13,986 bases of DNA from an uncultured Brevinema sp. (GCA_947040475.1 CAMRBT010000021.1:1-13986); one strand, 5' to 3'. Positions 1-7,983 are shown, counted from the first letter of the stretch. Translations and numbers: made by a program. Notes: a model not told the origin generated them from the letters alone.

Positions 1-611
1 ATCAAGATATTATCCAAAAAATTGTTTCTATGGATTTTATACAAGAGATGTTTGATGGATCTTTGACGGATGAAAAATTTTATTATTATATAGAACAAGA
101 TATTCATTATCTCAATGATTATGCGAGAGCGAACGCTTATTTAATGGCGAAATCAGAAAATACAGATCAATTAAAATTCTTTTTAGAATCAGCAGACGCT
201 AGCTTTAAAGAACAAGAAAGAGTGCATGGGCATTATACTGTTAGACCAGAATATTCTCAAAAAAACACCCTGACCCCAGCTTTTAAAAATTATAGTAATT
301 TTATTTTATATCACACTGCTAGCAAAGCTATTCCTGTGGGCTATGCTAGTATCATGGCGTGTCCGTGGTTGTATGTCTACTTAGGCGAACATTTTTCTGC
401 TAAAAAATTTGATAATATAAAGTATCAATATTGGTTCGAGGCAAATTGTACCTCAGAAGTACAAGAATGGCTACAAAAACAAAAACAATATTTAGAAAGT
501 TTTGCTCAAGATTTCCCTTCTTATCAAGAGGAGATGAAACAATTATTTAGAGAGGCTTTGTTCTTAGAATATAATTTTTGGAATGATGCTTATTTGTTAA
601 AAAGCATTTAA
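1..611 (+). CDS. tenA: TenA-family thiaminase II / aminopyrimidine aminohydrolase, 5' end missing
   Basis: TenA-family proteins hydrolyse thiamin breakdown products such as aminomethyl-HMP, salvaging the pyrimidine half of thiamin in the cytoplasm. The frame is open from base 3 with no stop. The first ATG in view (30-32) lies inside the conserved N-terminal helix, because TenA proteins normally have 15-20 residues before the HPFVQ-like segment seen here as MDFIQEMFDGSL. The true start is therefore off the left edge. Counting from that ATG, the family marks are QDIHYL with the substrate Asp (D24), the nucleophile region ACPWLY (C111, equivalent to B. subtilis Cys135), YQYWF, and the C-terminal LEYNFW with the catalytic-type Glu E180. 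Length and motif order fit a functional enzyme. A terminator follows at once. A second fragment of the same gene family lies at 992-1110. Assignment to the TenA superfamily is firm; the exact substrate is inferred. Confidence 0.9.
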   Translation, partial: QDIIQKIVSMDFIQEMFDGSLTDEKFYYYIEQDIHYLNDYARANAYLMAKSENTDQLKFFLESADASFKEQERVHGHYTVRPEYSQKNTLTPAFKNYSNFILYHTASKAIPVGYASIMACPWLYVYLGEHFSAKKFDNIKYQYWFEANCTSEVQEWLQKQKQYLESFAQDFPSYQEEMKQLFREALFLEYNFWNDAYLLKSI

Positions 612-621
612 TAACAGTATA

Positions 622-654
622 AAAAAAGGCTACCTTTTAAAGATAGCCTTTTTT
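622..654. terminator. Bidirectional hairpin terminator after tenA
   Basis: Arms 622-632 (AAAAAAGGCTA) and 644-654 (TAGCCTTTTTT) pair perfectly over 11 bp around an 11-base loop. Both strands show an A-tract, a short GC core and a T-tract, so it can serve tenA from the left and the broken minus-strand gene from the right. It starts 10 bases past the tenA stop. Its downstream tail reads TTTTTTGATT, as in the other three terminators here. Confidence 0.85.
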
Positions 655-659
655 GATTT

Positions 660-940
660 TTATAACACTTTTAACTCACCTGAAAGATACTGTTCTCTAT
701 ATGTTTTTCCAGTTGTTTTATCTATAAAATTAACAGATTCTACTTCATAATAGCGAGCTATATTATCTAAAATCCAACCTTGTATAAAAAAAATCATCAA
801 CCCATCTCAAGAAAAAAGCATCTGTCATAGGGGTACTGAAAGATGTTTAATATAAAAATCTACAAAACAATAAAAATAAAAGGGATATAATATTTTATTT
901 TTTTGTTAAATAATTTCTGCCATATATCAAATTTCTTCAT
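660..940 (-). pseudogene. Degraded gene for a small single-span membrane protein, three frameshifts
   Basis: On the minus strand an AAAAGG ribosome site precedes an ATG (complement of 938-940). The frame begins MKKFDIWQKLFNKK, then runs into a hydrophobic stretch (IPFIFIVL) before a TAG stop. Coherent coding continues in the other frames: FVDFYIKHLSVP, then MTDAFFLRWVDDFF, then IQGWILDNIARYYEVES and on to a TAA at 660-662. Each switch lies at a homopolymer: a T-run near 870, a C-run near 830 and eight T at 785-792. One inserted T, one inserted C and one removed T would rebuild a protein of about 94 residues with one N-terminal membrane segment. I do not recognise the family. The reading frame is visible; decay rather than sequencing error is inferred, supported by the neighbouring tenA remnant. 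Confidence 0.6.
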
Positions 941-991
941 AAAACCAACCTTTTAAATTTATTACAATACAATTTCACTGATTAGTATAAT

Positions 992-1110
992 AATATTTAG
1001 AAAGTTTTGCTCAAGATTATCCTTCTTATCAGGAGGAGATGAAAATATTATTTAGAGAAGCACTATTTTTAGAATATAATTTTTGGAATGATGCCTATTT
1101 GTTGAAGTAA
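992..1110 (+). pseudogene. 3' remnant of a second tenA gene
   Basis: Bases 992-1104 align without gaps to 487-599 of the tenA gene. The copy is in frame from 994 (YLESFAQDYPSYQEE) to a TAA at 1108-1110. An in-frame TAA at 991 replaces the CAA of the intact gene, and nothing further upstream resembles tenA, so only about 38 C-terminal codons remain. The LEYNFWNDAY segment with the catalytic-type Glu is kept. Only two residues differ (Phe to Tyr, Gln to Ile), while many third positions differ (GAG/GAA, GCT/GCA, TTG/CTA, CAA/CAG). That means the source copy evolved under selection for function before it was truncated. Confidence 0.85.
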
Positions 1111-1149
1111 GCTTGATAAATCGTTGGTAATATGTAATAATAAAATGTA

Positions 1150-1180
1150 TTTTGTTTAAAATAAATCTTTTTAAACAAAA
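1150..1180. repeat. 11-bp perfect AT-only inverted repeat
   Basis: TTTTGTTTAAA at 1150-1160 is repeated in inverse at 1170-1180 (TTTAAACAAAA) around a 9-base spacer. It lies 40 bases after the tenA remnant and about 80 bases before the next gene. The stem has only one G-C pair and no clean T-run after it, so it is a poor terminator. It could be an operator or the worn end of a lost element. The rest of 1111-1258 shows no gene. Confidence 0.5.
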
Positions 1181-1258
1181 CATACCCTAATAATATTGTC
1201 ATATACTTAGTAAAAAATTAGGTATAGGAAACATTTTGTTTTTATAGGAGAATTAATA

Positions 1259-1942
1259 GTGAGAATAGCCATATTAATGATATTTTTTACCGCTTCTTTG
1301 GGGTACACACAAGAATCTGTGGATGCTTTAAAAACCACGACTCAAGAGCCACAAAAAAAACCTTATGTTTATCAACCCCACAGTATAGGGATTTCTACTC
1401 GTTTGGGTGCTGCTCATCGTTTTAATGTTTATCAAAATTCTTCTTTGTTTTTGAGTACCACCACTTTGGATTTTTATGCTGGTAAAAGAGTTGGAAAAAC
1501 AAAATACAACTCTCTTATTCAATTTCGTATTTCTACACCTGTGGTTTCTGAATATACTGCCATATTTCCTATGTTCAACGAATTTCGTTGGGGATTGTTG
1601 TTAGGGGGATCTCAGTATGCTTTTGATTATAGAACAGAACAAGGCGTAGGCTGGTCTACATTGATTAATGGTGGGATGAGTTTTGATCTCCCTACTATTC
1701 CTCGTTTTGGGGATTTAATGAGTAGCCTTGTGATTGTTGGGATAGAACTAGATATTAAATCGATTTATAATTTTAATAAATATAACGCTATCACCTTTGG
1801 ATTAAATCTAGGATATCATGTGAGCTATACTTATAGACCAGATGTTATTTATGATGATGAAGGTTTTCCTTTACCTGTTCCACAAGGACTATATATCGAA
1901 CATGCTTTTATTTGGGGCTTTAGTGTAGGTGTCTTGTTCTAA
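1259..1942 (+). CDS. Predicted outer-membrane beta-barrel protein, unknown family
   Basis: A 227-residue exported protein I do not recognise. The GTG start at 1259 is chosen because ATAGGAG (1244-1250) sits 8 bases upstream and because starting there gives a complete signal peptide (MRIAILMIFFTASLGYTQ, cleavage near residues 16-18). The first internal ATG would cut the signal peptide short. The mature part is rich in short stretches of alternating polar and hydrophobic residues with Gly and aromatics (for example FRWGLLLGGSQYAF and ITFGLNLGYHVSY). It ends in GFSVGVLF with a terminal Phe, the usual C-terminal signal of Gram-negative beta-barrels recognised by the BAM machinery. There is no cysteine lipobox. 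A repeat lipoprotein gene follows after 40 bases with its own ribosome site and no terminator between, so the two are probably co-transcribed and may act together at the outer membrane. The barrel call is inference from pattern. Confidence 0.75.
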   Translation: MRIAILMIFFTASLGYTQESVDALKTTTQEPQKKPYVYQPHSIGISTRLGAAHRFNVYQNSSLFLSTTTLDFYAGKRVGKTKYNSLIQFRISTPVVSEYTAIFPMFNEFRWGLLLGGSQYAFDYRTEQGVGWSTLINGGMSFDLPTIPRFGDLMSSLVIVGIELDIKSIYNFNKYNAITFGLNLGYHVSYTYRPDVIYDDEGFPLPVPQGLYIEHAFIWGFSVGVLF

Positions 1943-1982
1943 AACAGAGTAGTCAAAAATCAATTAAATATAAGGAAAATCA

Positions 1983-3836
1983 ATGAAAAAATATTTTATA
2001 ATACCAATGATGTTTTTATTTTTAGGATGCTCTATCATCGCAAAACCTGTAGAAAATGGCGAATTGACAGCCACCGCATGGTATGGATATTACAATAGTG
2101 CTGAAGTCCCAGATTTCAACAACACTGCTTTTTCTCAGTTCAAAATTGATGAGAATTTTATTAATATTAAATCAGGAAATTATTCTCTTGAAACAGGAGA
2201 ACCATTACAAACTACAGCAGGTGTTTACAAAATCACAAAGACTTTAAAAGATACTCCTGAAGAATATCAAGTCCTTATTATCGATGCACTTGCTGATAGT
2301 CCTGTAGAGCGGATTCTTGGCTTAAAAAGAATAGATACAGACATTTTTATTTCAGACCCTAAGCTTTGGGAAGAAGATATGGATACGACAACCCTCAACT
2401 ACAAGGACTATCTCTATTCAGAAACTTATATAGATCTTCTTGGTGTTGATCCAGATAGATTAACTCCAGGATATGATCCCACAGACTATAATAAATTATG
2501 GAAGGATAGAGTATCAGGTGAAATTGCTGGAGTTTCTAGTTTTGATAATGATGCTACTCTAAGTTATGATAAGGGAACTTATACTTTTGTTTCTGCTTCT
2601 GAGCTAGGTAAAGCTATCTATAAAAAAGATGAGTTAGATAAAGAAGTTTATTACGGTGTAATAGCTGGTGAGGATATTACTATATCACTAAACAGGACTA
2701 AAACTGGTGTTACAGATTCTTCTACTATTAATTGGAGTGTTATAATTGATATTACTACAATTCCTCTAGACTACAATAAATTATGGAAAGAAAGAGTATC
2801 AGATAAAACTGCTGGAGTTTCTAGTTTTGATAATAATGCTACTCTAAGTTATGATGGGGAAACTTATACTTTTGTTTCTTCTATGGATATAGGTAAAGCT
2901 ATCTATAAAAAAGATGAGTTAGATAAAGAAGTTTATTATGGCATAGTAGCAGAAGAAATTATTACAGACTTTCTCAGCATTACAAGAATAGGTGTTGCCA
3001 ATTCTGTGAATATTGATTGGACTGATTTAATTAATATCATCATTCCTAACTATGATAAATTATGGAGAAATAGGGTATCCGGTAAAATTGCTGGAGTTTC
3101 TAGTTTTGATAATGATGCTATTTTAAGTCATGGTGGAAAAACTTATGCTTTTGTTTCTTCTACGGATATAGGTAAAGCTATCTATAAAAAAGATAATTTA
3201 TTTTATGGTGTGCTAGCTAAAGAAAATTTTGCTACAACACTAAGGATGACTAAAACTGGTGTTGAAAAAGCTACGGATATTGATTGGATGAATGTAAAAA
3301 ATATTACTATACCTACCTTTTTAGAAAAAATGACTGGTGGTAAAGATTCTGAAACATGGGAACTTTCTCCAATTGCTAGTAAAATAGCTGGTCCTACTTT
3401 AGGAATAATTGGAATGGCAGTAGGGAGTAAAGTTACTATCTATAAAGAATGCGTCAAGAATCCTGATGGAACTCCAAAAATAGATAAGAATGGACAAAGA
3501 ATATGGGGCTATGCTCATGGAAAAACCATAGAAAAACCTCACAATCCTCATGATTATGCTATCTATTACACGCCTATCCCTACAGAAGATAAAGAAAATA
3601 AATATGGTATTTATTGGTTTCAAGGTAATTGGGTTTTTAAGAATAGACGTATTGAGATTCCTGTGATGGTTCATGAATCAAAGGGGATTAATAGAGCTTA
3701 TAGTGGAGTGGTGAATGGTTTACTCTCTACAAAACCGTGGGATCCTGAATATCATTGGGGCTATTTAGACACCTCTTCTTTAGATACAATCATGAACAAT
3801 AATAATTTTATTAATAGAACAACACCAATAGAATAA
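1983..3836 (+). CDS. Large lipoprotein with three tandem internal repeats
   Basis: A 617-residue protein of unknown function. The N-terminus MKKYFIIPMMFLFLGCS is a type II signal peptide with lipobox LFLGC (Cys16), so it should be lipidated and membrane-anchored. AAGGA at 1972-1976 lies 6 bases before the ATG. Residues about 20-165 form a unique region. Residues 168-444 are three repeats of 95, 93 and 89 residues, each opening with YNKLW or YDKLW and carrying RVS, AGVSSFDN and GKAIYKKD; the third lacks the DELDKEVY step. Residues 445-617 form a unique C-terminal part rich in Trp, Tyr and His (YAHGK, YGIYWFQGNW, YHWGYLD). No catalytic motif is recognised, and the repeats suggest a binding or surface role. 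It lies 40 bases after the beta-barrel gene and ends at a terminator. Confidence 0.8.
   Translation: MKKYFIIPMMFLFLGCSIIAKPVENGELTATAWYGYYNSAEVPDFNNTAFSQFKIDENFINIKSGNYSLETGEPLQTTAGVYKITKTLKDTPEEYQVLIIDALADSPVERILGLKRIDTDIFISDPKLWEEDMDTTTLNYKDYLYSETYIDLLGVDPDRLTPGYDPTDYNKLWKDRVSGEIAGVSSFDNDATLSYDKGTYTFVSASELGKAIYKKDELDKEVYYGVIAGEDITISLNRTKTGVTDSSTINWSVIIDITTIPLDYNKLWKERVSDKTAGVSSFDNNATLSYDGETYTFVSSMDIGKAIYKKDELDKEVYYGIVAEEIITDFLSITRIGVANSVNIDWTDLINIIIPNYDKLWRNRVSGKIAGVSSFDNDAILSHGGKTYAFVSSTDIGKAIYKKDNLFYGVLAKENFATTLRMTKTGVEKATDIDWMNVKNITIPTFLEKMTGGKDSETWELSPIASKIAGPTLGIIGMAVGSKVTIYKECVKNPDGTPKIDKNGQRIWGYAHGKTIEKPHNPHDYAIYYTPIPTEDKENKYGIYWFQGNWVFKNRRIEIPVMVHESKGINRAYSGVVNGLLSTKPWDPEYHWGYLDTSSLDTIMNNNNFINRTTPIE
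2484..3314 (+). repeat. Three in-frame tandem repeats in the lipoprotein gene
   Basis: Units start at 2484, 2769 and 3048 and are 285, 279 and 267 bases long, all multiples of three. Units 1 and 2 share an exact 49-base block (2605-2653 and 2890-2938), and all three share the segment encoding AGVSSFDN almost base for base. DNA-level identity points to recent duplication or continuing recombination. Unit 3 is the most diverged and shortest. Confidence 0.88.
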
Positions 3837-3856
3837 AAAATATAAAAACAATAAAC

Positions 3857-3889
3857 AAAAAAGGCTATTCGTAATGGATAGTCTTTTTT
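3857..3889 (+). terminator. Hairpin terminator after the repeat lipoprotein gene
   Basis: Arms 3857-3870 (AAAAAAGGCTATTC) and 3876-3889 (GGATAGTCTTTTTT) pair over 14 positions with two G-T wobbles around the loop GTAAT. It begins 20 bases after the stop codon and ends just before the gyrA promoter. It is clearly related to the terminator at 622-654 (the same A6-GGCTA start) and has the same TTTTTTGATT tail. Confidence 0.85.
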
Positions 3890-3905
3890 GATTTGATACG
3901 ATAAA

Positions 3906-3934
3906 TTGTTTTTTTTAGATAATCATGGTATAAT
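3906..3934 (+). promoter_or_regulatory. Extended -10 promoter for the gyrA operon
   Basis: TTGTTT (3906-3911) as -35 box and TATAAT (3929-3934) as perfect -10 box are separated by 17 bases, with a TG at 3926-3927 placed as in an extended -10. Transcription should start near 3941, about 30 bases before the gyrA ATG. It follows immediately after the upstream terminator, which supports a new transcription unit here. It also rules out translation starting at the TTG at 3906. Confidence 0.8.
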
Positions 3935-3971
3935 ATACAAAGGTCTGAAATGTTATAACAAGGGAGTTTTC

Positions 3972-6494
3972 ATGAGTTTAGAGAACAATAATAAAGGGGT
4001 AATCACCTCTTATTTTGAGAATGAGCTAGAAACATCATATTTGAATTATGCTTATAGTGTGATTACAGGAAGAGCTATTCCTGATGCTCGTGATGGTTTG
4101 AAACCAGTACACAGAAGAATATTATATTCTATGAGTGAATTAGGTATTCATCATGATAAAAAAATGCGTAAATCTGCCCATATGGTCGGTGATGTTTTGG
4201 GTAAGTATCACCCCCATGGTGATGCTTCTGTTTATAATGCTGCTGTTCGTTTAGCACAAGACTTTTCTACTCGTTATCCTCTTATTATTGGTCAAGGTAA
4301 CTTTGGTTCTATTGATAATGATCCACCTGCAGCGATGCGTTATACAGAATTAAAACTTTCTAAAGTATCACATTATATTTTAGAAGATCTCAAAAAAGAT
4401 ACGGTTGATTTCAAAGCTACTTATGATGATACGAGTGAAGAACCAGCTGTATTGCCAGGTATGTTTCCACAACTTCTTTGTAATGGTACAGAAGGTATTG
4501 CTGTTGGGTTTTCTACAGGAATACCACCTCATAATTTGAGAGAGATTGTTCAAGCAACTTCAGCTTATTTAGACGATAGCGATATTAGTGTTGAAGAATT
4601 GATGAAACATGTTCAAGGTCCTGACTTCCCAACAGGTGGACGTATTACGAATAGATCAAATATTGCTTCTATCTATCAAACAGGTAAAGGATCTATACGT
4701 GTCGCTGGTACTATAGAATGGGAAGACAAAACACAATCCTTAATTATTACAGAAATTCCTTATCAAACTATTAAATCTCGTATTGTTTCCGAAATAGTGA
4801 TGCTTATTGCTGATGAAAAAAGTAAATATCTAAACACACTCAGACATGTTAAAGAGGTTCGTGATGAATCTTCTAAAGCTGGTATGCGTGTTGTTGTTGA
4901 GATGGGCAAAACTGGCGATGAGAGTATTGCCAACAAAATCAAATCAATTCTTTATAAAGAAACTCGTTTAGAAATCAATGTGTCTGTTAATATGGTTTCT
5001 TTGATTAAAAACAGACCTGAATTAATGACTTTAAAACAGTTGATCTGTTCTTTTGCAGAACATAGAAGAACTGTTACCGATAGAAGACATAGATTCGAAA
5101 AAAGAAAAGCAGAAGAACGATTGCATATTGTTGATGGTTTGTTGATTGCACAAGCTTCTATTGATGAAGTGATAAAAGTAATTCGTGCTTCTACAGATGC
5201 AAAAGCAGCTCAAGAATCATTGATAAAAAACTTTGTTCTTTCTGAACTTCAAGCTAAAGCAATCTTAGAAATGAGATTACAAAGAATTACTTCTATGGAA
5301 GTAGAAAAACTAACTACAGAAAAAGCTGAATTAGAAGCAATCATAGAAAGACTTAGAGAGTTACTCGAAAATATACAATTAAGAGATGCTCTCATTAAAA
5401 CAGAACTTGATGACATGTGTAAAGATCTTGGCGATGATAGAAGAACTCATTTTGGTAGTACCGATGCTGAGCAACTCGATAATGAAGAATTTATAGAAAA
5501 CAAACCTATGCACATTGCTATTTCTTATCAAGGATATTTGTTTGTGGAAATTGATCCATCAAATAAAACCATGGGTAGAGGAAGTAAGCGTACTGGTAAT
5601 GCCACAGGTGGAAGAAAATTAGCTGAAGATGATCACATAATGGCATCAGCTTCTTGCAATCTTAAAGATACCATCCTCTTCTTCTCCTCAAATGGTAAAG
5701 CTTTCTCTATTAAAGGATATGAAATTTGTGGTTCAGATAGTGGCTCACAAGTGCGTCACGTCAATAGTGTTGCTCGTTTAGAAGCTATGGAAGGTAATAT
5801 TGCTGCGGTAATGTTTGTGAATGAATTTAGAGAAGATAATTATGTTGTGTTCGCAACCAAATTTGGACAAGGTGTCCGTATTCCTCTCAGCCTCTTCAGT
5901 AATATTTCTCGTGCTGGTGTTATTGCCCTTAAACTAAAACCTGAAGATACCCTAATTACTGCCAAAAAAACATCTGGTAACGATGTACTATTATTCGTTA
6001 AAAGAAAAGGTAAAGGATTCAAATTAAACGAAAGTTTATTTACTCCTCATAATAGAGGAGCTATGGGTGAAAGAGCTATCCGTGTCGAAGGTGAGCTAGA
6101 CTCTGTCGTGGGAATGTCAGTGGATGAGCCTGAAAAAACAGTATTCTTTGTAACACAAATTGGACGTGGACGTAGAGTCAGCTCCAAAGATTTCTCTCAG
6201 TTAAATAACAGAGGTGGTAAAGGGTACAAATTAGTAACACTACGTGAAGGTGAATATGTAGCTGATTTTGCTTATGTACAAGAAGATGACACTGTGTTTG
6301 TAGTGAGTAAATTAGGACAAAGAGCAACTTTAAAATGTTCTGAAATTACCAATTACGCATCTCAATTATTAGTGATGAAAATTGATGATGAGTTGACAGT
6401 ATTGTCTGTTGCACGAGAAGAGGATGAAGAATTAAAAGCATCTAAAGCAATTATAGAAGAACAAAACACAATAGAAGATTCTTTATACACTTAA
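3972..6494 (+). CDS. gyrA: DNA gyrase subunit A (type IIA topoisomerase)
   Basis: The breakage-reunion subunit that, with GyrB, introduces negative supercoils using ATP. The ATG at 3972 is chosen because AAGGGAG lies 6 bases upstream and the promoter covers the longer in-frame alternative; the protein is 840 residues, near the usual length. Visible marks are DARDGLKPVHRRIL (38-51), KYHPHGD (78-84), the catalytic tyrosine in AAMRYTE (Y124), a coiled-coil segment near 430-480, and a C-terminal beta-pinwheel from about 500. The quinolone-determining region reads HGDASVYN: Ala85 and Asn89 sit where E. coli has Ser83 and Asp87. The usual GyrA box QRRGGKG is not present in the first pinwheel blade, where the sequence reads GRGSKRTGNATGG; a partial box NNRGGKG occurs late, at 745-751. 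Because the canonical box is missing, a ParC-type role cannot be fully excluded. gyrB is not adjacent. It is the first gene of a likely three-gene operon. Confidence 0.88.
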   Translation: MSLENNNKGVITSYFENELETSYLNYAYSVITGRAIPDARDGLKPVHRRILYSMSELGIHHDKKMRKSAHMVGDVLGKYHPHGDASVYNAAVRLAQDFSTRYPLIIGQGNFGSIDNDPPAAMRYTELKLSKVSHYILEDLKKDTVDFKATYDDTSEEPAVLPGMFPQLLCNGTEGIAVGFSTGIPPHNLREIVQATSAYLDDSDISVEELMKHVQGPDFPTGGRITNRSNIASIYQTGKGSIRVAGTIEWEDKTQSLIITEIPYQTIKSRIVSEIVMLIADEKSKYLNTLRHVKEVRDESSKAGMRVVVEMGKTGDESIANKIKSILYKETRLEINVSVNMVSLIKNRPELMTLKQLICSFAEHRRTVTDRRHRFEKRKAEERLHIVDGLLIAQASIDEVIKVIRASTDAKAAQESLIKNFVLSELQAKAILEMRLQRITSMEVEKLTTEKAELEAIIERLRELLENIQLRDALIKTELDDMCKDLGDDRRTHFGSTDAEQLDNEEFIENKPMHIAISYQGYLFVEIDPSNKTMGRGSKRTGNATGGRKLAEDDHIMASASCNLKDTILFFSSNGKAFSIKGYEICGSDSGSQVRHVNSVARLEAMEGNIAAVMFVNEFREDNYVVFATKFGQGVRIPLSLFSNISRAGVIALKLKPEDTLITAKKTSGNDVLLFVKRKGKGFKLNESLFTPHNRGAMGERAIRVEGELDSVVGMSVDEPEKTVFFVTQIGRGRRVSSKDFSQLNNRGGKGYKLVTLREGEYVADFAYVQEDDTVFVVSKLGQRATLKCSEITNYASQLLVMKIDDELTVLSVAREEDEELKASKAIIEEQNTIEDSLYT

Positions 6495-6515
6495 TTAATT
6501 AGCATAGAGGCTAAA

Positions 6516-7958
6516 ATGACAAAAACAAAAGTAGATTTCCCTTTTTATTCTATTATTAAAAATCTATTATTGATAGGCTGCGATAGTTTCGCCTATTTGA
6601 CCAGTATGTTTCTTGCGGTGTGTGTTAGAAATATGTTACCGGAATTTCTTTATAATATTGATTTTCCAGGTTTTTCTACGCAATCCTATTTTTTACCCGA
6701 AACCTTTATATTCTTAATAATCACAATCATAGTTTTTATTTGGAATAATCTCTATCAAAAAAGACGATCTTTTTGGGAAGAGCTATTAATAATATGGAAA
6801 TCTTTAATAGTTACTAGTCTTATTTGTTATTTGTTTCTTTTTAACTTCAATGATTTATTACCATTTATGAGTAGAATAGTCGTTCTATTATTATTTATTT
6901 GTTTATCTTTTATACTGCCTATATACAGAGTTATTCTAAAAAAAGTATTATTTAATATTTCTTTTTGGAGAACCCCTGTTGTTTTAATATGTAAAGAAGA
7001 AGATTTTAAGAAGACTCTTAAAATAGCATATGATTTTTATAAAGATTTTTATTTAGGTTTTACCCCTATTGGGTTTCTCATAGAAAATAGCAATCAAAAA
7101 GAAGTGTCGTTTTTAACAAAAGAGTTGCCTATATATAATGATATTAAAGAGATACCTCCTTATGCAACAGTTTTTATCGTGGAAGATGCCCTAGCTCATG
7201 ATGCTCAATTGATATCTTATTTATATAGCCATTATAGAAAACTATATATGCTTTCTTATAAAAACATAACAGGCAATAAAGGTAGTTATTTATTTTCAGA
7301 GCGATTGTTCATGTTGACTTTAGAAAATCAATTAAATTCTCACTTATCCCAATTAATTAAATTTCTCATGGATCGAATCCTTAGTGTGATTTTTTTACTT
7401 CTATTATGTCCCCTATTTTTTATTATTACTATTTTATTAAAAATATTATCACCAGGACCTACTTTTTATAGCCACGAAAGAATAGGTAAAGATGGTAAAA
7501 AATTCAAAATTTGGAAGTTCCGTACTATGTATGTGGACGCAGATCAAAAATTACAACAATTATTGGCTACCAATAAAGAATTAAAAAAAGAATGGGATAC
7601 GTTCTTCAAACTAAAAAATGATCCAAGAATTGTACCCATAGGTTCTTTTTTAAGAAAATATAGTTTAGACGAATTACCTCAATTATTTAATGTAGTAAAT
7701 GGGACGATGAGTATTGTTGGTCCTAGACCTTTTGTAGAAGGCGAGATAGAAAGTTTGAATGCTTCTTTATTACCTTTATACGCACAGGTAAAACCTGGAT
7801 TAACAGGACTCTGGCAAGTTAGTGGTAGAAATGAAATTGATAGACTAGAAAGGATGAATATTGATGTATGGTATATACAGAATTGGAGTCCTAGCTTAGA
7901 TTTATTGATCTTATTAAATACTCCTTTCGCGGTATTGAGTGCTCGAGGGGCTAGTTAA
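6516..7958 (+). CDS. wbaP: WbaP-type undecaprenyl-phosphate hexose-1-phosphate transferase
   Basis: This enzyme family starts O-antigen, capsule or other glycan synthesis by moving a sugar-1-phosphate from a UDP-sugar to undecaprenyl phosphate on the inner membrane. At 480 residues it has the full WbaP layout: four N-terminal membrane segments (about 16-37, 63-76, 90-109, 120-137), a middle nucleotide-binding-like domain (about 145-250), and a C-terminal transferase domain. The latter opens with a re-entrant helix after MDR (285-287) and carries PGPTFYSHERIG, KIWKFRTM, the catalytic DELPQ (385-389), SIVGPRP (to 405) and PGLTGLWQVSGR. AGAGG (6506-6510) lies 5 bases before the ATG. It begins 21 bases after gyrA with no terminator between, so it is probably co-transcribed. 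No glycosyltransferases are adjacent, which is unusual because these enzymes often sit in polysaccharide clusters. The family is firm; galactose as the sugar is only the family default. Confidence 0.88.
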   Translation: MTKTKVDFPFYSIIKNLLLIGCDSFAYLTSMFLAVCVRNMLPEFLYNIDFPGFSTQSYFLPETFIFLIITIIVFIWNNLYQKRRSFWEELLIIWKSLIVTSLICYLFLFNFNDLLPFMSRIVVLLLFICLSFILPIYRVILKKVLFNISFWRTPVVLICKEEDFKKTLKIAYDFYKDFYLGFTPIGFLIENSNQKEVSFLTKELPIYNDIKEIPPYATVFIVEDALAHDAQLISYLYSHYRKLYMLSYKNITGNKGSYLFSERLFMLTLENQLNSHLSQLIKFLMDRILSVIFLLLLCPLFFIITILLKILSPGPTFYSHERIGKDGKKFKIWKFRTMYVDADQKLQQLLATNKELKKEWDTFFKLKNDPRIVPIGSFLRKYSLDELPQLFNVVNGTMSIVGPRPFVEGEIESLNASLLPLYAQVKPGLTGLWQVSGRNEIDRLERMNIDVWYIQNWSPSLDLLILLNTPFAVLSARGAS

Positions 7959-7983
7959 TATTTTAAACCAAAAAGGAGAGTGC

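Noticed and set aside
1196..1224. Possible promoter TTGTCA-17-TAGGTA for the beta-barrel gene
   Set aside because: The -10 box is a poor match. A promoter must exist in 1111-1245, but I cannot place it with confidence.
1328..1522. Open frame antisense to the beta-barrel gene
   Set aside because: No ribosome site and no family resemblance. It and similar antisense frames in 3399-3674, 5031-5213, 5840-6022, 9388-9585, 9736-9927 and 10312-10533 are shadows of the real genes.
2484..3314. CRISPR-like array
   Set aside because: The repeats are about 90 codons long, contiguous, in frame and without spacers. They are protein-coding repeats.
3906..3971. Longer gyrA reading frame starting at TTG 3906
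   Set aside because: TTG is the start of the -35 box and the frame runs through TATAAT. The ATG at 3972 has a good ribosome site and matches the usual GyrA N-terminus.
7939..7983. Longer msrAB start overlapping the end of wbaP
   Set aside because: It would put about 15 charged and polar residues before a clear signal peptide. AAGGAG at 7973-7978 points to the ATGs at 7984/7987.
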